64,000 bases of DNA from Nesterenkonia sp. LB17 (GCF_022565915.1 NZ_JAJOYX010000001.1:186001-250000); one strand, 5' to 3'; positions 26,219-35,377 are shown, counted from the stretch's first letter. Notes: a model not told the origin generated them from the sequence alone. Made by a program: numbers and translations.

Positions 26219-26906
26219 GTCGCTTCTCCAGACGGTTGATCAGCAGTGCAGTGGGGTAGCTGGCGGCGAGGAAGATCAGGCCGGCGATGGTGATCGCCTC
26301 GGTGTAGCGGAAGGTCTGGGCGCCGATGGTCTGCGCGACCCGGACCATCTCTGCCACCGAGATCACGAAGAGGAACGGAGTGTCCTTGAACATCGAGATC
26401 GCGTAGTTGCCCAGCGAGGGGATGGTGGAGCGCAGCGCCTGCGGGATGACCACGCGGCGCCAGGTCCGCCCGGCGCTCATCGAGAGCGCCTTGGTGGCCT
26501 CCCACTGACCCTTCGGCACCGAATCGATGCCGGCCCGGTAGACCTCCGACATGTAGGTCGCGTAGTGGATGCCGAACACGATGAAGCCTATGGTCAGCGG
26601 ATCCATCCAGGTGAAGCCGTAGTAGAGGACCAGCAGCTGGACCACCAGCGGGGTCATCCGGATGAAGTTGGCCGCCCAGCGCAGGACGAAGGCGAGCGGG
26701 CGGGGGAGCACGCGCAGCAGGATGGCGATGACCAGGCCCAGAAGCGCCGCGATCACCGTGCCCACGACGGTCACCAGGAGGGTGACCTCGATGAATGCAC
26801 GCAGGATCGCCGGAAAGATCTCGATGGCGAAGTCCCAGTTCCAGACGTTGCCGGTGGACCCTGTGGCGGGGGCCGGGTCTGCGGTGAATGGCATGACGGG
26901 GATCAT
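26202..26906 (-). CDS. ehuD: Ectoine/hydroxyectoine-type ABC importer, permease D
   Basis: The 234-residue membrane protein is a HisMQ-type permease with about five helices, MTPLVVQLLVLYYG and the EAA loop ATKALSMSAGRTWRRVVIPQAL. It pairs with EhuC. The ATG at 26906 overlaps the ehuC stop by four bases. Confidence 0.78.
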   Translation of the reverse strand: MIPVMPFTADPAPATGSTGNVWNWDFAIEIFPAILRAFIEVTLLVTVVGTVIAALLGLVIAILLRVLPRPLAFVLRWAANFIRMTPLVVQLLVLYYGFTWMDPLTIGFIVFGIHYATYMSEVYRAGIDSVPKGQWEATKALSMSAGRTWRRVVIPQALRSTIPSLGNYAISMFKDTPFLFVISVAEMVRVAQTIGAQTFRYTEAITIAGLIFLAASYPTALLINRLEKRLAYAN

Positions 26907-27661
26907 GAGGCACCTCCCGGCTGGATGCCGGAGGTGGGCACCTTGGGTGCGGGGGAGAGGATCTCCCGCATGCTGAGCCCCTGGCCGAGTCGATGCTTGG
27001 CGCGAATCTCAAGCAGCCGCATCCCCTGGGTGAGCGCCAGCGCGAAGGCGAAGTATCCGATGAGACCGACGAAGGCGTAGGAGAACCAGGCGCTGGTCAC
27101 GCGGCGCAGCTGATCCAGCTCGAAGTTGAAGTCATTGAGGCCGACGATGTAGACGATGGCCGAACCTTTCAGCAGGTGCACCAGCAGGTTGGCCAGTGAA
27201 GGGATCATCAGCGCCCAGGCCTGCGGGAAGATGACCCGGCGGATCTTATGGGTCCAGGACATGGAGAGCGCCACGGTGGCCTCCCACTGCCCGCTCGCCA
27301 CGGAGGTCATCGAGGCGCGGACCGCTTCGGCGCCGTAGGCGCCGTAGTTCACGCCGAGCGCGATCACACCGACGGTGAAGGGGCTCTCCAGGGTCAGCCC
27401 GAAGAGGGGCAGCACGTAGTACACCCAGAACAGCTGCACCAGCAGCGAGGTGCCGCGGAAGAACTCGATGATGATGCGGGCGGGGGTGCGCAGCCACCAT
27501 TTGGGGCTGCCGCCCATCAGGCCGAGGATCACGGCGATGACGAAGGCAAGGGCTGCACCGAGAAGGGTGAGCTGCACGGTGAGCAGGAATCCATCCCAGA
27601 GTCGGGGCCCGAAGTTCTGCAGCGACTCGAAGTTCTGCTGCTGTTGTTCTAACCAGTCCAC
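26903..27661 (-). CDS. ehuC: Ectoine/hydroxyectoine-type ABC importer, permease C
   Basis: The 252-residue permease has FRGTSLLVQLFWVYYVLPLFG and the EAA loop ATVALSMSWTHKIRRVIFPQAW. The predicted start is GTG at 27661, with GAGAGGAA about 20 bases upstream, an unusually long distance; a later start is possible. The 230 bases upstream contain a hairpin and an abnormal poly-G/poly-C tract that may be an assembly fault, so the true 5' region is uncertain. Confidence 0.78.
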   Translation of the reverse strand: MDWLEQQQQNFESLQNFGPRLWDGFLLTVQLTLLGAALAFVIAVILGLMGGSPKWWLRTPARIIIEFFRGTSLLVQLFWVYYVLPLFGLTLESPFTVGVIALGVNYGAYGAEAVRASMTSVASGQWEATVALSMSWTHKIRRVIFPQAWALMIPSLANLLVHLLKGSAIVYIVGLNDFNFELDQLRRVTSAWFSYAFVGLIGYFAFALALTQGMRLLEIRAKHRLGQGLSMREILSPAPKVPTSGIQPGGAS

Positions 27662-27719
27662 GGTAGGAGGTGGTTCCTCTCTGCTGGAGGTCGTGTCACC
27701 GAAGTGGTGTCACCGAAGC

Positions 27720-27762
<43 letters not shown>

Positions 27763-27837
27763 TTTGGAGAAGAGGCGGGGTGGGTTGGTGATAGGGTTGT
27801 TGTGGGGGGGGGGACCCGGTGGTGTTGCCACGCCTGG

Positions 27838-27868
27838 GGTGGTCGGCCCTGTTGCAGGGCCGACCACC
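27838..27868 (-). terminator. Hairpin between ehuB and ehuC
   Basis: GGTGGTCGGCCCTG pairs perfectly over 14 bases around a TTG loop, 24 bases after the ehuB stop. Within a transporter operon such a hairpin usually causes partial termination or protects the upstream mRNA, so that the binding protein is made in excess. Confidence 0.8.
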
Positions 27869-27891
27869 GTGGGGTGTATGAGACTCTCAGC

Positions 27892-28794
27892 TCAGTCTTC
27901 GATGTCCTGGAGTGCTTCCAGGTCGCCTTCGCAGAGTGCCTCGGCGGTCAGGTCGGCGGGCGGGACCTCTGCCTCGGTGAAGCCGTATTCGCCGATGATC
28001 TCCAGCAGCTCGCCGCTCTCCTTGAGCTCTGCGAGGTGCTCGTTGTATTCCTCGAGAAGCTCCGAGCCCTGTGGGAAGACGGTGGAGCCGGCGCCGTACT
28101 GCATGACGCCGTCCATGTCGTGGACGAAGCCCTCGGTGACCTCGACGCCGTCCATCTCACCGGCCATCTCGCTCAGCGAGATCGCGGTCAGGGCGAACAC
28201 GTCCGCGCGACCACCGGTGACCATGTCCACGCCGTCGTCCGCGGTGCCCACGCCTTCAGCGTCGATGCCCAGGGCGTCGACGTAGCCGGCTTCGACGCCG
28301 GAGGACAGGGTGGCCAGCGTGATGTCCTCGCCGGATTCAATCGCCTCGGCGACGTCGTTGAGATCTTCCACGCCGTAGGGGTTGCCCTCTTCCACCAGCA
28401 GTGCGGTGGTGTACATGATCTCGGGCTCGGCGAAGGCAGCCTCTTCACAACGCTCGGGAAGAATGGACATGCCCGCGGAGACGGCCTCGTAGCGATCCGC
28501 GTTGAGGCCCGGTATGAGGCTGTCCCAGTCGGTGACCTCGGCCTCGATCGTGTAGCCCATCTCGCCGAAGATCTCCTCGGCCAGGGCGATCGTCGCGCCT
28601 TCGGGCTCCGCGTCGTCATTGAGATACGAATAGGGCTCTTCGCCGGCGATGGCGACGGTGATGACGTCCTCGCCGCCGCCTTCGGCTTCGCCGTTCTCGG
28701 CCTCATCATCGCCGCCCCCACAGGCGGTCAGAACCAGCAGTGCGGCGGCGCTCACGGCGCCTGCGCGGACTGCCATGGAAGTCTTGTTCCTCAT
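27892..28794 (-). CDS. ehuB: Ectoine/hydroxyectoine-type ABC importer, substrate-binding lipoprotein
   Basis: The 300-residue protein has lipobox VLTAC (Cys25), then a very acidic linker. The binding domain shows EPYSYLNDDAEPEGATIALAEEIF and RYEAVSAGMSILPERCEEAAF, both close to EhuB. It should bind ectoine or hydroxyectoine outside the membrane and hand it to EhuCD. The ATG has a GAGG site nine bases upstream on its strand. It is the first gene of the operon. Confidence 0.78.
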   Translation of the reverse strand: MRNKTSMAVRAGAVSAAALLVLTACGGGDDEAENGEAEGGGEDVITVAIAGEEPYSYLNDDAEPEGATIALAEEIFGEMGYTIEAEVTDWDSLIPGLNADRYEAVSAGMSILPERCEEAAFAEPEIMYTTALLVEEGNPYGVEDLNDVAEAIESGEDITLATLSSGVEAGYVDALGIDAEGVGTADDGVDMVTGGRADVFALTAISLSEMAGEMDGVEVTEGFVHDMDGVMQYGAGSTVFPQGSELLEEYNEHLAELKESGELLEIIGEYGFTEAEVPPADLTAEALCEGDLEALQDIED

Positions 28795-29127
28795 CAGTGC
28801 TTACCTCATCCTCTGGTGTGCGTCTGGTGCGAGTCAGTCCGGCACCATGCTGCAAAACAGCACAGAACCGCCCTGTCCCAATACGCTAGACCGGTAAAGA
28901 GGATTTGGAAACTGATTTCTTGCCAGACGACCACGCTCGGCGGCTTTCAGCGGACCGTGGAATGGTCGGAAGAATCCCTCACGGTGATCCGCTGATGACC
29001 CGCGCTTCCCAGACGTGACTAGGACAACAGGGCAGACGAAAACGAACGGAAATACGACGGCGAAGAAACCTGGGTATTACCTGATCACGCTTGCATAACT
29101 ATCTGGATACGGGGTGTCGGACCCAGG
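28795..29127. other. 333-base intergenic region between recR and ehuB
   Basis: Besides the ehuB leader and promoter (28795-28911) I see no gene and no strong hairpin after recR. The stretch 29020-29110 is richer in A and T than its surroundings, which is compatible with a former junction. Confidence 0.4.
28883..28911 (-). promoter_or_regulatory. Predicted ehuB promoter
   Basis: On the minus strand TTTCCA (28911-28906) and TAGCGT (28888-28883) are 17 bases apart, giving a leader of about 80 bases. The match is fair. Confidence 0.35.
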
Positions 29128-29724
29128 TCAGGACATCACGGTGCGGCCTTCGAAGGCCCGCCCGAGGGTGACGTCATCGGCGTATTCCAGGTCTCCGCCC
29201 ACCGGAAGCCCCGAGGCCAGACGGGTGAGCTTGATGCCGACGGAGCCGAGCATCCGGTAGAGATACGTGGCGGTCGCCTCGCCTTCGAGGTTCGGGTCGG
29301 TGGCCACGATGACCTCGGTGATGGTGTCATCGGAGAGCCTGCTGAGCAGCTCGCGGATGTGCAGCTGGTCGGGGCCGATCCCGGCGATCGGATTGATGGA
29401 GCCGCCCAGCACGTGATACTTCCCGCGGAAGGACCGGGTGCGTTCGATCGCCATGACGTCCTTGGACTCTTCGACCACGCAGAGCAGGCTGGGATCGCGT
29501 CGGCTGTCCTGGCAGATCCGGCAGGTGGTCTCCTCGGAGACGTTGAAGCAGATCGCGCAGAACTTGACCTTCTCCTTGACCGTGGTGATCGCATCGGCCA
29601 GGCGCTTCATGTCCTCGCCGTCGGCCTCGAGGATGTGGAAGGCCACGCGCTGCGCCGACTTCGGACCGATGCCGGGAAGTCGCCCGAGTTCGTCGATCAG
29701 ATCTTGGACTGCGCCTTCATACAC
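29128..29724 (-). CDS. recR: Recombination protein RecR
   Basis: The 198-residue protein helps RecF/RecO load RecA at gaps. A helix-hairpin-helix ([14 protein letters not shown], 13-26) is followed by a four-cysteine zinc finger (Cys56, 59, 68, 71) and a Toprim domain ([32 protein letters not shown]). It starts 48 bases after the dnaX stop. The ybaB/ebfC gene that often lies between dnaX and recR is missing here. Confidence 0.97.
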   Translation of the reverse strand: MYEGAVQDLIDELGRLPGIGPKSAQRVAFHILEADGEDMKRLADAITTVKEKVKFCAICFNVSEETTCRICQDSRRDPSLLCVVEESKDVMAIERTRSFRGKYHVLGGSINPIAGIGPDQLHIRELLSRLSDDTITEVIVATDPNLEGEATATYLYRMLGSVGIKLTRLASGLPVGGDLEYADDVTLGRAFEGRTVMS

Positions 29725-29772
29725 GGTGTGGACGAGCCTTCCTTCAGGGGTGGAGATTCAGTCTAACCGGGC

Positions 29773-32553
29773 TCACTCGTTGAGTCGGCGTTCCTCCAGC
29801 AGGGTGGCTCCCAGGTGCTTCTCGAAGGCCTTGCGTCCGAAGACGCCGGAGTGCTCCAGCGGGACATCATCCTCACTGGCCACATCCTCCGGCTCAGCCT
29901 GAGCCCACGACGGCGGCGCGCTCTGGTCGTAGTCGCTCGGCGGGCCTGAGTCCCAGGCCGGGTCCGGGGGTGGAGCCGGCTGTGAGGGGTGGTCAGCAGG
30001 GGGTTCGGACGGCGGAGCCGACGGTGATCCGCCCCCGCCGCGCTGGGCCAGCCGACGGCGGATCTCCGCCGCACGACTGGGAGCACCCCCGCCGGGCGGG
30101 CCGGCGGTGCTCCCTGCGGCGGTGTGCTGCGCTGGCGCGCTGTCCTGTGCTGCTGCGCTGTCCTGCGGGTCGGCGCGCGAAGAGACTGTGCCAGGGGAGG
30201 CGTCCCCCGCTGCGAGCACGTCAGCCGGGGCGGTCCAGCGTGGGCCGGTTCCGGCGCGGCGGGCGAAGGCCGGGACAGGTGTCTTCTCGGCGAGGGGCCG
30301 ATAGGCGTCTCCGGCGTCGGGCTTCAGCGCCGACGCGTCGCTGCTCAGGTGCGCAGCCGCTTCGGGGGAGACCGCGGAAGACGCAGCTGCGCGGGAGTCG
30401 GCCGCGGCTGATTCCTCGGGGTCGTTGGAATCGGGGTCGGTCGGGTCAAGATCGGCCGCATCGGGGTCGCTGGACCCGGCGGCTGTGTTGAGATCGGCGG
30501 AGGCGTTGGATTCGGCGGGGTGCTCAGAGGGCTGGTCTGCCGGCTGTTCCGGCGGGGCCTCGGCGAACCCGGGGTCGTAGGGCTCGGGCGGCTCCTCCTG
30601 GACCCAGGCAGGGGTGTCATCCCCAGGCTGGGCCTCCTGTGGAGCGGCCGCCGGGCTCAGCCGGCGGTCAGCTTTTGGGCCCCCACCACCGCCTGCTGAG
30701 GATTTGCCTCCGGTGACGAGCTTGAAGCGTACCTTCATGCCCAGCACGTCTTCGATCGCGGCGTTCATCGCCTGCTCGCCGTTGCGGTTGGCGAACGTGG
30801 TCCGTGCGCCCTCATTGGCGAAATCGAGGCTCAGGGCCTGCCCGTCGAAGCCGCCGACGCTCACATTGCCCTTGACCAGCATCCACAGCATGCGCGACTG
30901 GGACTTCAGCGAATCCACGATGTCGGGCCACGCCCGGCGCATCATCTCGTCCGTGGACCCTCCCGCAGCTGATGCGGGCGGCGACGCCGCAGCAGGTTCG
31001 CCAGCACCCGAGGGGGTCGGTGTCGCGGCCGGCGAGGCCGCAGGCTGGCGATCATGCGGCTGAGATGCTTCTGGCCGAGGCCCTTCCGACTGAGGCGTGT
31101 CCGACTGACGCGTGTCTCCGGCAGGCGGGCCCGCCTGCCGCCCGGGGGGTGCGGCTGCGGGGCGAGGATCGGAGGCCGCTGCGCTCTGCGCGGGGGCGGC
31201 CCACTTCGGATCGGCCGGGGCCTGCGGCTCAGCACGATCTTTCGACCCTGAGCCGGCGTCCGGCGCTGAGCTTGCGTCCGGCGTCGAGCTGGCTGCGGTC
31301 GAGCTGGCGCTGCCGCTCTGACTCGGGGCGTCGCCGGCGTCGTCGCCGGCTGTGTCCGCCTCGGCGTCGGGCGTCACGCCGGCTCCGGCGGCGAAGTCGA
31401 GCCGACGTTCGACGCGTTCGAGCCGTGCGGCCACCGAGGCGTGGCCCTGCTCGGCATGGGGCAGCAGCAGCCGAGCCATCAGCAGTTCGAGGTGCAGCCG
31501 CGGGGAGGTGGCGCCGACCATGTCGGTGAGCGCCTGGGCGCTGATGTCGGCCGCCCGCGAGAGTTCTGCGGAGCCGAGCTGGCCGGCCTGGGTCTGCATC
31601 GAACGGATCTGGTCCTCGGGGACCCCGCGCAGGATCGCGCCGGGGTTCTCCGGCACCGACTTCACCACGATCAGATCGCGCAGCCGTTCCAGCAGGTCCT
31701 CGACGAATCGTCGGGGGTCCTGCCCCGACTGGACCACTCGATCCACCACCGAGAAGGCGGTGGCACCGTCGAGCGCCGCCACGGACTGCACGACCTCGTC
31801 GAGCATGGTGGCGTGGGTGAAGCCCAGCAGCGCCGTCGCCCGGTCATAGTCCAGGGTGCGCTCGGCGGAACCGGCGATCAGCTGGTCCAGCACGGAGAGG
31901 GTGTCGCGCACCGAGCCGCCGCCGGCGCGGATCACCAGGGGCAGCACGCCGGGGGCGACGGTGACACCTTCCTGGTCGCAGAGCCGGTGCAGGTACTCCA
32001 TCAGCGGCTCGGGCGGGACCAGTCGGAACGGGTAGTGGTGGGTGCGCGAGCGGATGGTCCCGATGACCTTGTCCGGCTCGGTGGTCGCGAAGATGAACTT
32101 GATGTGCTCCGGGGGCTCTTCGACGATCTTCAGCAGCGCATTGAAGCCCGCGGCGGTGACCATATGGGCCTCATCGATGATGAAGATCTTGTAGCGGTCG
32201 CGCACCGGTGCGAAGGTCGCGCGTTCGCGCAGATCACGGGCGTCATCGACGCCGCCATGGCTGGCGGCGTCGATCTCGATGACGTCCAGGGAGCCAGAGC
32301 CTCCCGTGGCGAGGTCCAGACAGGAGTCGCAGGTCCCGCAGGGGGTCCCGGTCGGGCCCTGTGCACAGTTCAGGCAGCGGGCCAGGATGCGGGCGGAGGT
32401 GGTCTTGCCACAGCCGCGCGGACCGGAGAAGAGGTAGGCGTGGGAGACCGCGTCCTTGCCCAGGGCCGTCATCAATGGTTCGGTGACGTGCTCCTGCCCG
32501 ATCACATCGGCGAAGGAGTCGGGACGATAGCGGCGATACAGGGCGGTGCTCAC
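29773..32553 (-). CDS. dnaX: DNA polymerase III subunit gamma/tau
   Basis: The 926-residue protein is the ATPase of the clamp loader. Walker A is GPRGCGKTT (44-52), a zinc module follows (CLNCAQGPTGTPCGTC, about 60-78), the DEAH-type Walker B is IIDEAHM and the SRC region is near 170. Domain III ends at about 375. The long remainder is Pro/Ala/Ser/Asp-rich and low in complexity, with a tau-like folded block near 525-615 (MMRRAWPDIVDSLK). The start is GTG at 32553. Confidence 0.95.
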   Translation of the reverse strand: MSTALYRRYRPDSFADVIGQEHVTEPLMTALGKDAVSHAYLFSGPRGCGKTTSARILARCLNCAQGPTGTPCGTCDSCLDLATGGSGSLDVIEIDAASHGGVDDARDLRERATFAPVRDRYKIFIIDEAHMVTAAGFNALLKIVEEPPEHIKFIFATTEPDKVIGTIRSRTHHYPFRLVPPEPLMEYLHRLCDQEGVTVAPGVLPLVIRAGGGSVRDTLSVLDQLIAGSAERTLDYDRATALLGFTHATMLDEVVQSVAALDGATAFSVVDRVVQSGQDPRRFVEDLLERLRDLIVVKSVPENPGAILRGVPEDQIRSMQTQAGQLGSAELSRAADISAQALTDMVGATSPRLHLELLMARLLLPHAEQGHASVAARLERVERRLDFAAGAGVTPDAEADTAGDDAGDAPSQSGSASSTAASSTPDASSAPDAGSGSKDRAEPQAPADPKWAAPAQSAAASDPRPAAAPPGRQAGPPAGDTRQSDTPQSEGPRPEASQPHDRQPAASPAATPTPSGAGEPAAASPPASAAGGSTDEMMRRAWPDIVDSLKSQSRMLWMLVKGNVSVGGFDGQALSLDFANEGARTTFANRNGEQAMNAAIEDVLGMKVRFKLVTGGKSSAGGGGGPKADRRLSPAAAPQEAQPGDDTPAWVQEEPPEPYDPGFAEAPPEQPADQPSEHPAESNASADLNTAAGSSDPDAADLDPTDPDSNDPEESAAADSRAAASSAVSPEAAAHLSSDASALKPDAGDAYRPLAEKTPVPAFARRAGTGPRWTAPADVLAAGDASPGTVSSRADPQDSAAAQDSAPAQHTAAGSTAGPPGGGAPSRAAEIRRRLAQRGGGGSPSAPPSEPPADHPSQPAPPPDPAWDSGPPSDYDQSAPPSWAQAEPEDVASEDDVPLEHSGVFGRKAFEKHLGATLLEERRLNE

Positions 32554-32575
32554 AGTGTGAAACCTTATCTGCTTG

Positions 32576-33703
32576 CTAGGACATGCGCATGCGGTCGGAG
32601 TCCTGATCTGAGCCGAGGTCCGGCACGCCGCCCCCAGCGCGCCCCGCGCGAGCGTCGGGATCGCGCTTCCGAGCGGCGAGGCGGGCGGTCACTCGCTGAT
32701 TGCCCGGGACGATGTAGAGCCAGCTGGTCCATGGCCGCAGCCACACCACGACCAGGCTCAGCAGCAGCCCGCCCACCGTGCTGATCGCGACATGGAGCAC
32801 CGGGTCCACGCCGACCTCGCTGAGTCCGCGGTGGATCAGGATGATGATCGGGAAGTGACAGACGTAGACCACGATGGAGTTGCGTCCGACCCATTGCAGA
32901 AAGCTGTTGACCTTGCCGGCGGGTATTCGCGGCGCCACCCACAGGATGACCGCGATGCCGATCACGGCGGTGGGGGCCGCATAGAGGCTGCCCGCCCGGA
33001 ACTCGCGGCTCTCCAGCCCGTGATGGGCCAGCAGGGCCATCACCACGCCGAGCGCCGCGATCAGCAGCCAGGGTGCGGTGGCCCAGCGCTGCAGGATCCG
33101 CGCGCAGGCCGCACCGAGGAAGAAGAAGGCCCCGTAGTAGAGCGTGCGGGTGACCAGCGAGTTGTCCACCTCGGTGAAATGCCGGGTGACGACCATGACC
33201 ACGAACACGACTACGGCCAGTCCACTCAGCAGCTGCGGCCGGGACACCAGCGGCTTGAGCAGCATCCCGAAGATGTAGCAGAGCGTCAGCGCCATCAGGA
33301 ACCAGAGATAGTCACCCGTCAGCCAGTACTGCAGCCTGCCGGGCCCGCCGCGGTAGATCAGCACGCCGAATCCGACCAGCCAGATCATCAGCGGCCAGAT
33401 GATGCCGGCGAACTTCCCCCAGAGGTAGGCGGCTGAGGATTTTGTCAGCGAGCGCGGCAGCAGGGTTCCAGAGAGGAACATCAGCAGCGGCATCCGGAAC
33501 GGCTCGAGGTAGAGGTTCAGCTGGATCCACTGATCCACGCCGAGCCCGTTGGCCCGAGGAATGTCGGATCCGTGGAGCACCACCACCAGCAGCACGGCGA
33601 CGCCGCGCAGCAGATCCATCCACCGCATGCGAGGGGAGGTGTCAGTCAGTGGCTGGGACATGGTCCTGGGAACGGATCTCTCGTGAGGGGCCGGGTGCTG
33701 CAT
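32576..33703 (-). CDS. Acyltransferase-3 family membrane protein
   Basis: The integral membrane O-acyltransferase (about 375 residues) has about ten helices. The family motif RMRWMDLLRGVAVLLVVVLH carries the conserved Arg and His at the end of helix 1. Such enzymes acetylate surface sugars or lipids. ATG 33703 (MQHPAPHE) and ATG 33661 (MSQPLTD) are both possible; the former has a slightly better site. An open frame extends to 33838 but would run through the operator of the divergent transporter. It lies 22 bases upstream of dnaX. Confidence 0.83.
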   Translation of the reverse strand: MQHPAPHERSVPRTMSQPLTDTSPRMRWMDLLRGVAVLLVVVLHGSDIPRANGLGVDQWIQLNLYLEPFRMPLLMFLSGTLLPRSLTKSSAAYLWGKFAGIIWPLMIWLVGFGVLIYRGGPGRLQYWLTGDYLWFLMALTLCYIFGMLLKPLVSRPQLLSGLAVVVFVVMVVTRHFTEVDNSLVTRTLYYGAFFFLGAACARILQRWATAPWLLIAALGVVMALLAHHGLESREFRAGSLYAAPTAVIGIAVILWVAPRIPAGKVNSFLQWVGRNSIVVYVCHFPIIILIHRGLSEVGVDPVLHVAISTVGGLLLSLVVVWLRPWTSWLYIVPGNQRVTARLAARKRDPDARAGRAGGGVPDLGSDQDSDRMRMS

Positions 33704-33769
33704 CGCCGCACCCTGGCGCGAGGAGACGGTGATTTCACTGTAACGGACGACGTTCGCACTGATCACCCC

Positions 33770-33791
33770 ACTGACCAACCGTTCGGTCATT
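33770..33791. promoter_or_regulatory. PaaR-type palindromic operator before the MHS transporter
   Basis: The 22-base palindrome reads ACTGACCA, AC, CG, TT, CGGTCATT. It matches 16 of 18 fixed positions of the PaaR box as I recall it from Corynebacterium (core ACCG-N2-CG-N2-CGGT, flanked by ACT and AGT). It ends 8 bases before the extended -10 (TGGTACATT, 33797-33805), so it covers the -35 region, a repressor position. Confidence 0.6.
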
Positions 33792-33796
33792 AATTC

Positions 33797-33805
33797 TGGT
33801 ACATT
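33797..33805 (+). promoter_or_regulatory. Extended -10 of the MHS transporter gene
   Basis: TGGTACATT fits the extended -10 form TGN-TANNNT. No clear -35 is present because the palindrome at 33770-33791 occupies that place. The leader would be about 80 bases. Confidence 0.45.
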
Positions 33806-33890
33806 AGCGCTCATGCCAGTGACCTGAGTCACAGGCACAACCCAGGAATCACTCGTGCGTCACCTGACGTGTTCAGCCTTTGGAGCAGAT

Positions 33891-35255
33891 ATGAGCCAGA
33901 CCACCTATCTCAGCAGCGAGGGGCATGACCTGACTCGTGAAGAGAAGAAGGTCCTTGCGGGAACCCTCGTCGGCACCACCATCGAGTGGTACGACTTCTT
34001 CATCTATGCGCAGGCCGCTGGCTTCGTGCTGGCGGTGCTGTACTTCGAGCCGCTCGGCGAGGACAACGCCGCGCTGGCGCAGATCGTCGCCTGGGCCTCG
34101 GTCGGCATCTCCTTCCTCTTCCGCCCGCTCGGCGCGATCCTTGCCGGCATGGTCGGTGATCGGTACGGCCGCAAGGTGGTCCTGGTCATCACGTTGATGG
34201 GCATGGGTGGAGCCACCGTGCTCATCGGCCTGCTGCCCACCTATGCGAGCTGGGGCATCCTGGCGCCGGTCCTGCTCATCGTGCTTCGCGTGCTGCAGGG
34301 CCTCTCGGCCGGCGGCGAATGGGGCGGCGCGGCACTGCTCGCCGTCGAACACGCCCCCCGGCACAAGCGCGGACTCTTCGGCGCATACCCGCAGATCGGC
34401 GTCCCGCTGGGCATGCTGCTGGCCACCGGATTCATGTTCGCGCTCAACGCCATGACCACCGAGGAGCAGTTCCTCGAGTGGGGCTGGCGCGTGCCGTTCC
34501 TCTTCTCCTTCGTGCTGATCATCGTGGGCTTCCTCATCCGGCTCAAGGTCGACGAGTCCCCGGTCTTCCTGGAGATGAAGGAGCGCAAGAAGGAATCTTC
34601 GGCCCCGCTCAAGGAGCTGGTGACCACGCACAAGAAGTACACCTTCCTTGCCGCGCTGATCTTCGCCGCGAACAACGCCGCGGGCTATCTGGTGATCGCC
34701 TTCTTCGCCGCGTACGGCGTGAACACGCTGGGCATGGATCGCAACGACACTCTGATCGCCTCGCTGATCGGCGGCGTCGGCTGGTTCATCTTCACGCTCT
34801 TCGGCGGTTGGATCTCCGACCGCATCGGACGCGTCAAGACCTTCCAGATCGGCTACGGCATCATCATCGTCTGGGCGATCCCGATGTGGTTCCTGCTCGA
34901 CACCGCATCGCTGCCGCTCTTCGCCCTGGCGATCTTCATCCTGACCATCGGTCTCGGCCCGTCCTACGGTCCGCAGTCGGCGCTCTACGCCGAGATGTTC
35001 CCGGTCAACATCCGCTTCTCCGGGGTGTCGATCGGCTACGCCCTGGGCTCGATCATCGGCGGCGCCTTCGCGGCCACCATCGCGCAGACGATCCTGAACA
35101 CCACCGGACAGTCCTGGCTGATCGGCCTCTACATCGCGATCCTGGCGATCATCTCCTTCATCGCCGTCTCGATGGTTCCGAAGAAGCTCCAGGGGATCAA
35201 TCTCAACGACGACAGCGAGCGCGAGGAATTCTCGGTCATGCCGGGATCGCGCTGA
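33891..35255 (+). CDS. MHS-family MFS proton symporter
   Basis: The 454-residue inner-membrane protein has twelve helices. MHS hallmarks are TTIEWYDFFIYAQAAGFVL at the start, GDRYGRKVVL in loop 2-3 and GGEWGGAALLAVEHAPRHKRG. Members carry small organic acids such as shikimate, alpha-ketoglutarate or aromatic acids. The operator in front and PaaZ in the same window make phenylacetate a plausible substrate, but that is inference. The ATG at 33891 has GGAG at a good distance; upstream GTG codons do not. Confidence 0.88.
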   Translation: MSQTTYLSSEGHDLTREEKKVLAGTLVGTTIEWYDFFIYAQAAGFVLAVLYFEPLGEDNAALAQIVAWASVGISFLFRPLGAILAGMVGDRYGRKVVLVITLMGMGGATVLIGLLPTYASWGILAPVLLIVLRVLQGLSAGGEWGGAALLAVEHAPRHKRGLFGAYPQIGVPLGMLLATGFMFALNAMTTEEQFLEWGWRVPFLFSFVLIIVGFLIRLKVDESPVFLEMKERKKESSAPLKELVTTHKKYTFLAALIFAANNAAGYLVIAFFAAYGVNTLGMDRNDTLIASLIGGVGWFIFTLFGGWISDRIGRVKTFQIGYGIIIVWAIPMWFLLDTASLPLFALAIFILTIGLGPSYGPQSALYAEMFPVNIRFSGVSIGYALGSIIGGAFAATIAQTILNTTGQSWLIGLYIAILAIISFIAVSMVPKKLQGINLNDDSEREEFSVMPGSR

Positions 35256-35259
35256 CCTG

Positions 35260-35288
35260 CTGACTTATCAACCTGGAGCGGATAATCT
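35260..35288 (+). promoter_or_regulatory. Predicted promoter of the TrpXYZ-like ABC operon
   Basis: CTGACT (35260-35265) and TAATCT (35283-35288) are 17 bases apart. Transcription would start near 35295, at the base of the hairpin 35297-35314. Confidence 0.45.
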
Positions 35289-35296
35289 CTGTTCCA

Positions 35297-35314
35297 CACC
35301 GCGGAGACGCGGTG
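35297..35314 (+). promoter_or_regulatory. Leader hairpin over a small-ORF start
   Basis: CACCGCG and CGCGGTG pair perfectly (7 bp) around a GAGA loop. The stem contains the GTG start (35312-35314) of the leader ORF and its loop holds part of the GGAG site, so folding would hide the translation start. Confidence 0.5.
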
Positions 35315-35377
35315 ATCACTCGCAGCACCAGCAGCACCAGCAGCACCAGCAGTACCAGCAGCACCAGCAGCACCTGA
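35312..35377 (+). CDS. Candidate 21-residue Ser/Thr-repeat leader peptide
   Basis: The ORF starts GTG with GGAG 5 bases upstream and encodes MITR followed by repeated Ser-Thr-Ser units, ending at TGA. The 9-base repeat (35323-35374) keeps this frame open. A regulatory leader is possible, since it opens the transcript of an ABC operon; two copies of the palindrome CACCGGTG follow (35394-35401 and 35407-35414 region). It could equally be a by-product of the repeat. No conserved family is known to me. Confidence 0.3.
   Translation: MITRSTSSTSSTSSTSSTSST
35323..35374 (+). repeat. 9-base tandem repeat, about 5.8 copies
   Basis: CAGCACCAG is repeated from 35323 with one change (CAGTACCAG, fourth unit). 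It lies in the untranslated leader of the ABC operon. The opposite strand reads as Leu/Val repeats, which is only a shadow. Confidence 0.9.

Noticed and set aside
35323-35374. CRISPR-like array
   Set aside because: The 9-base units are contiguous, with no spacers.
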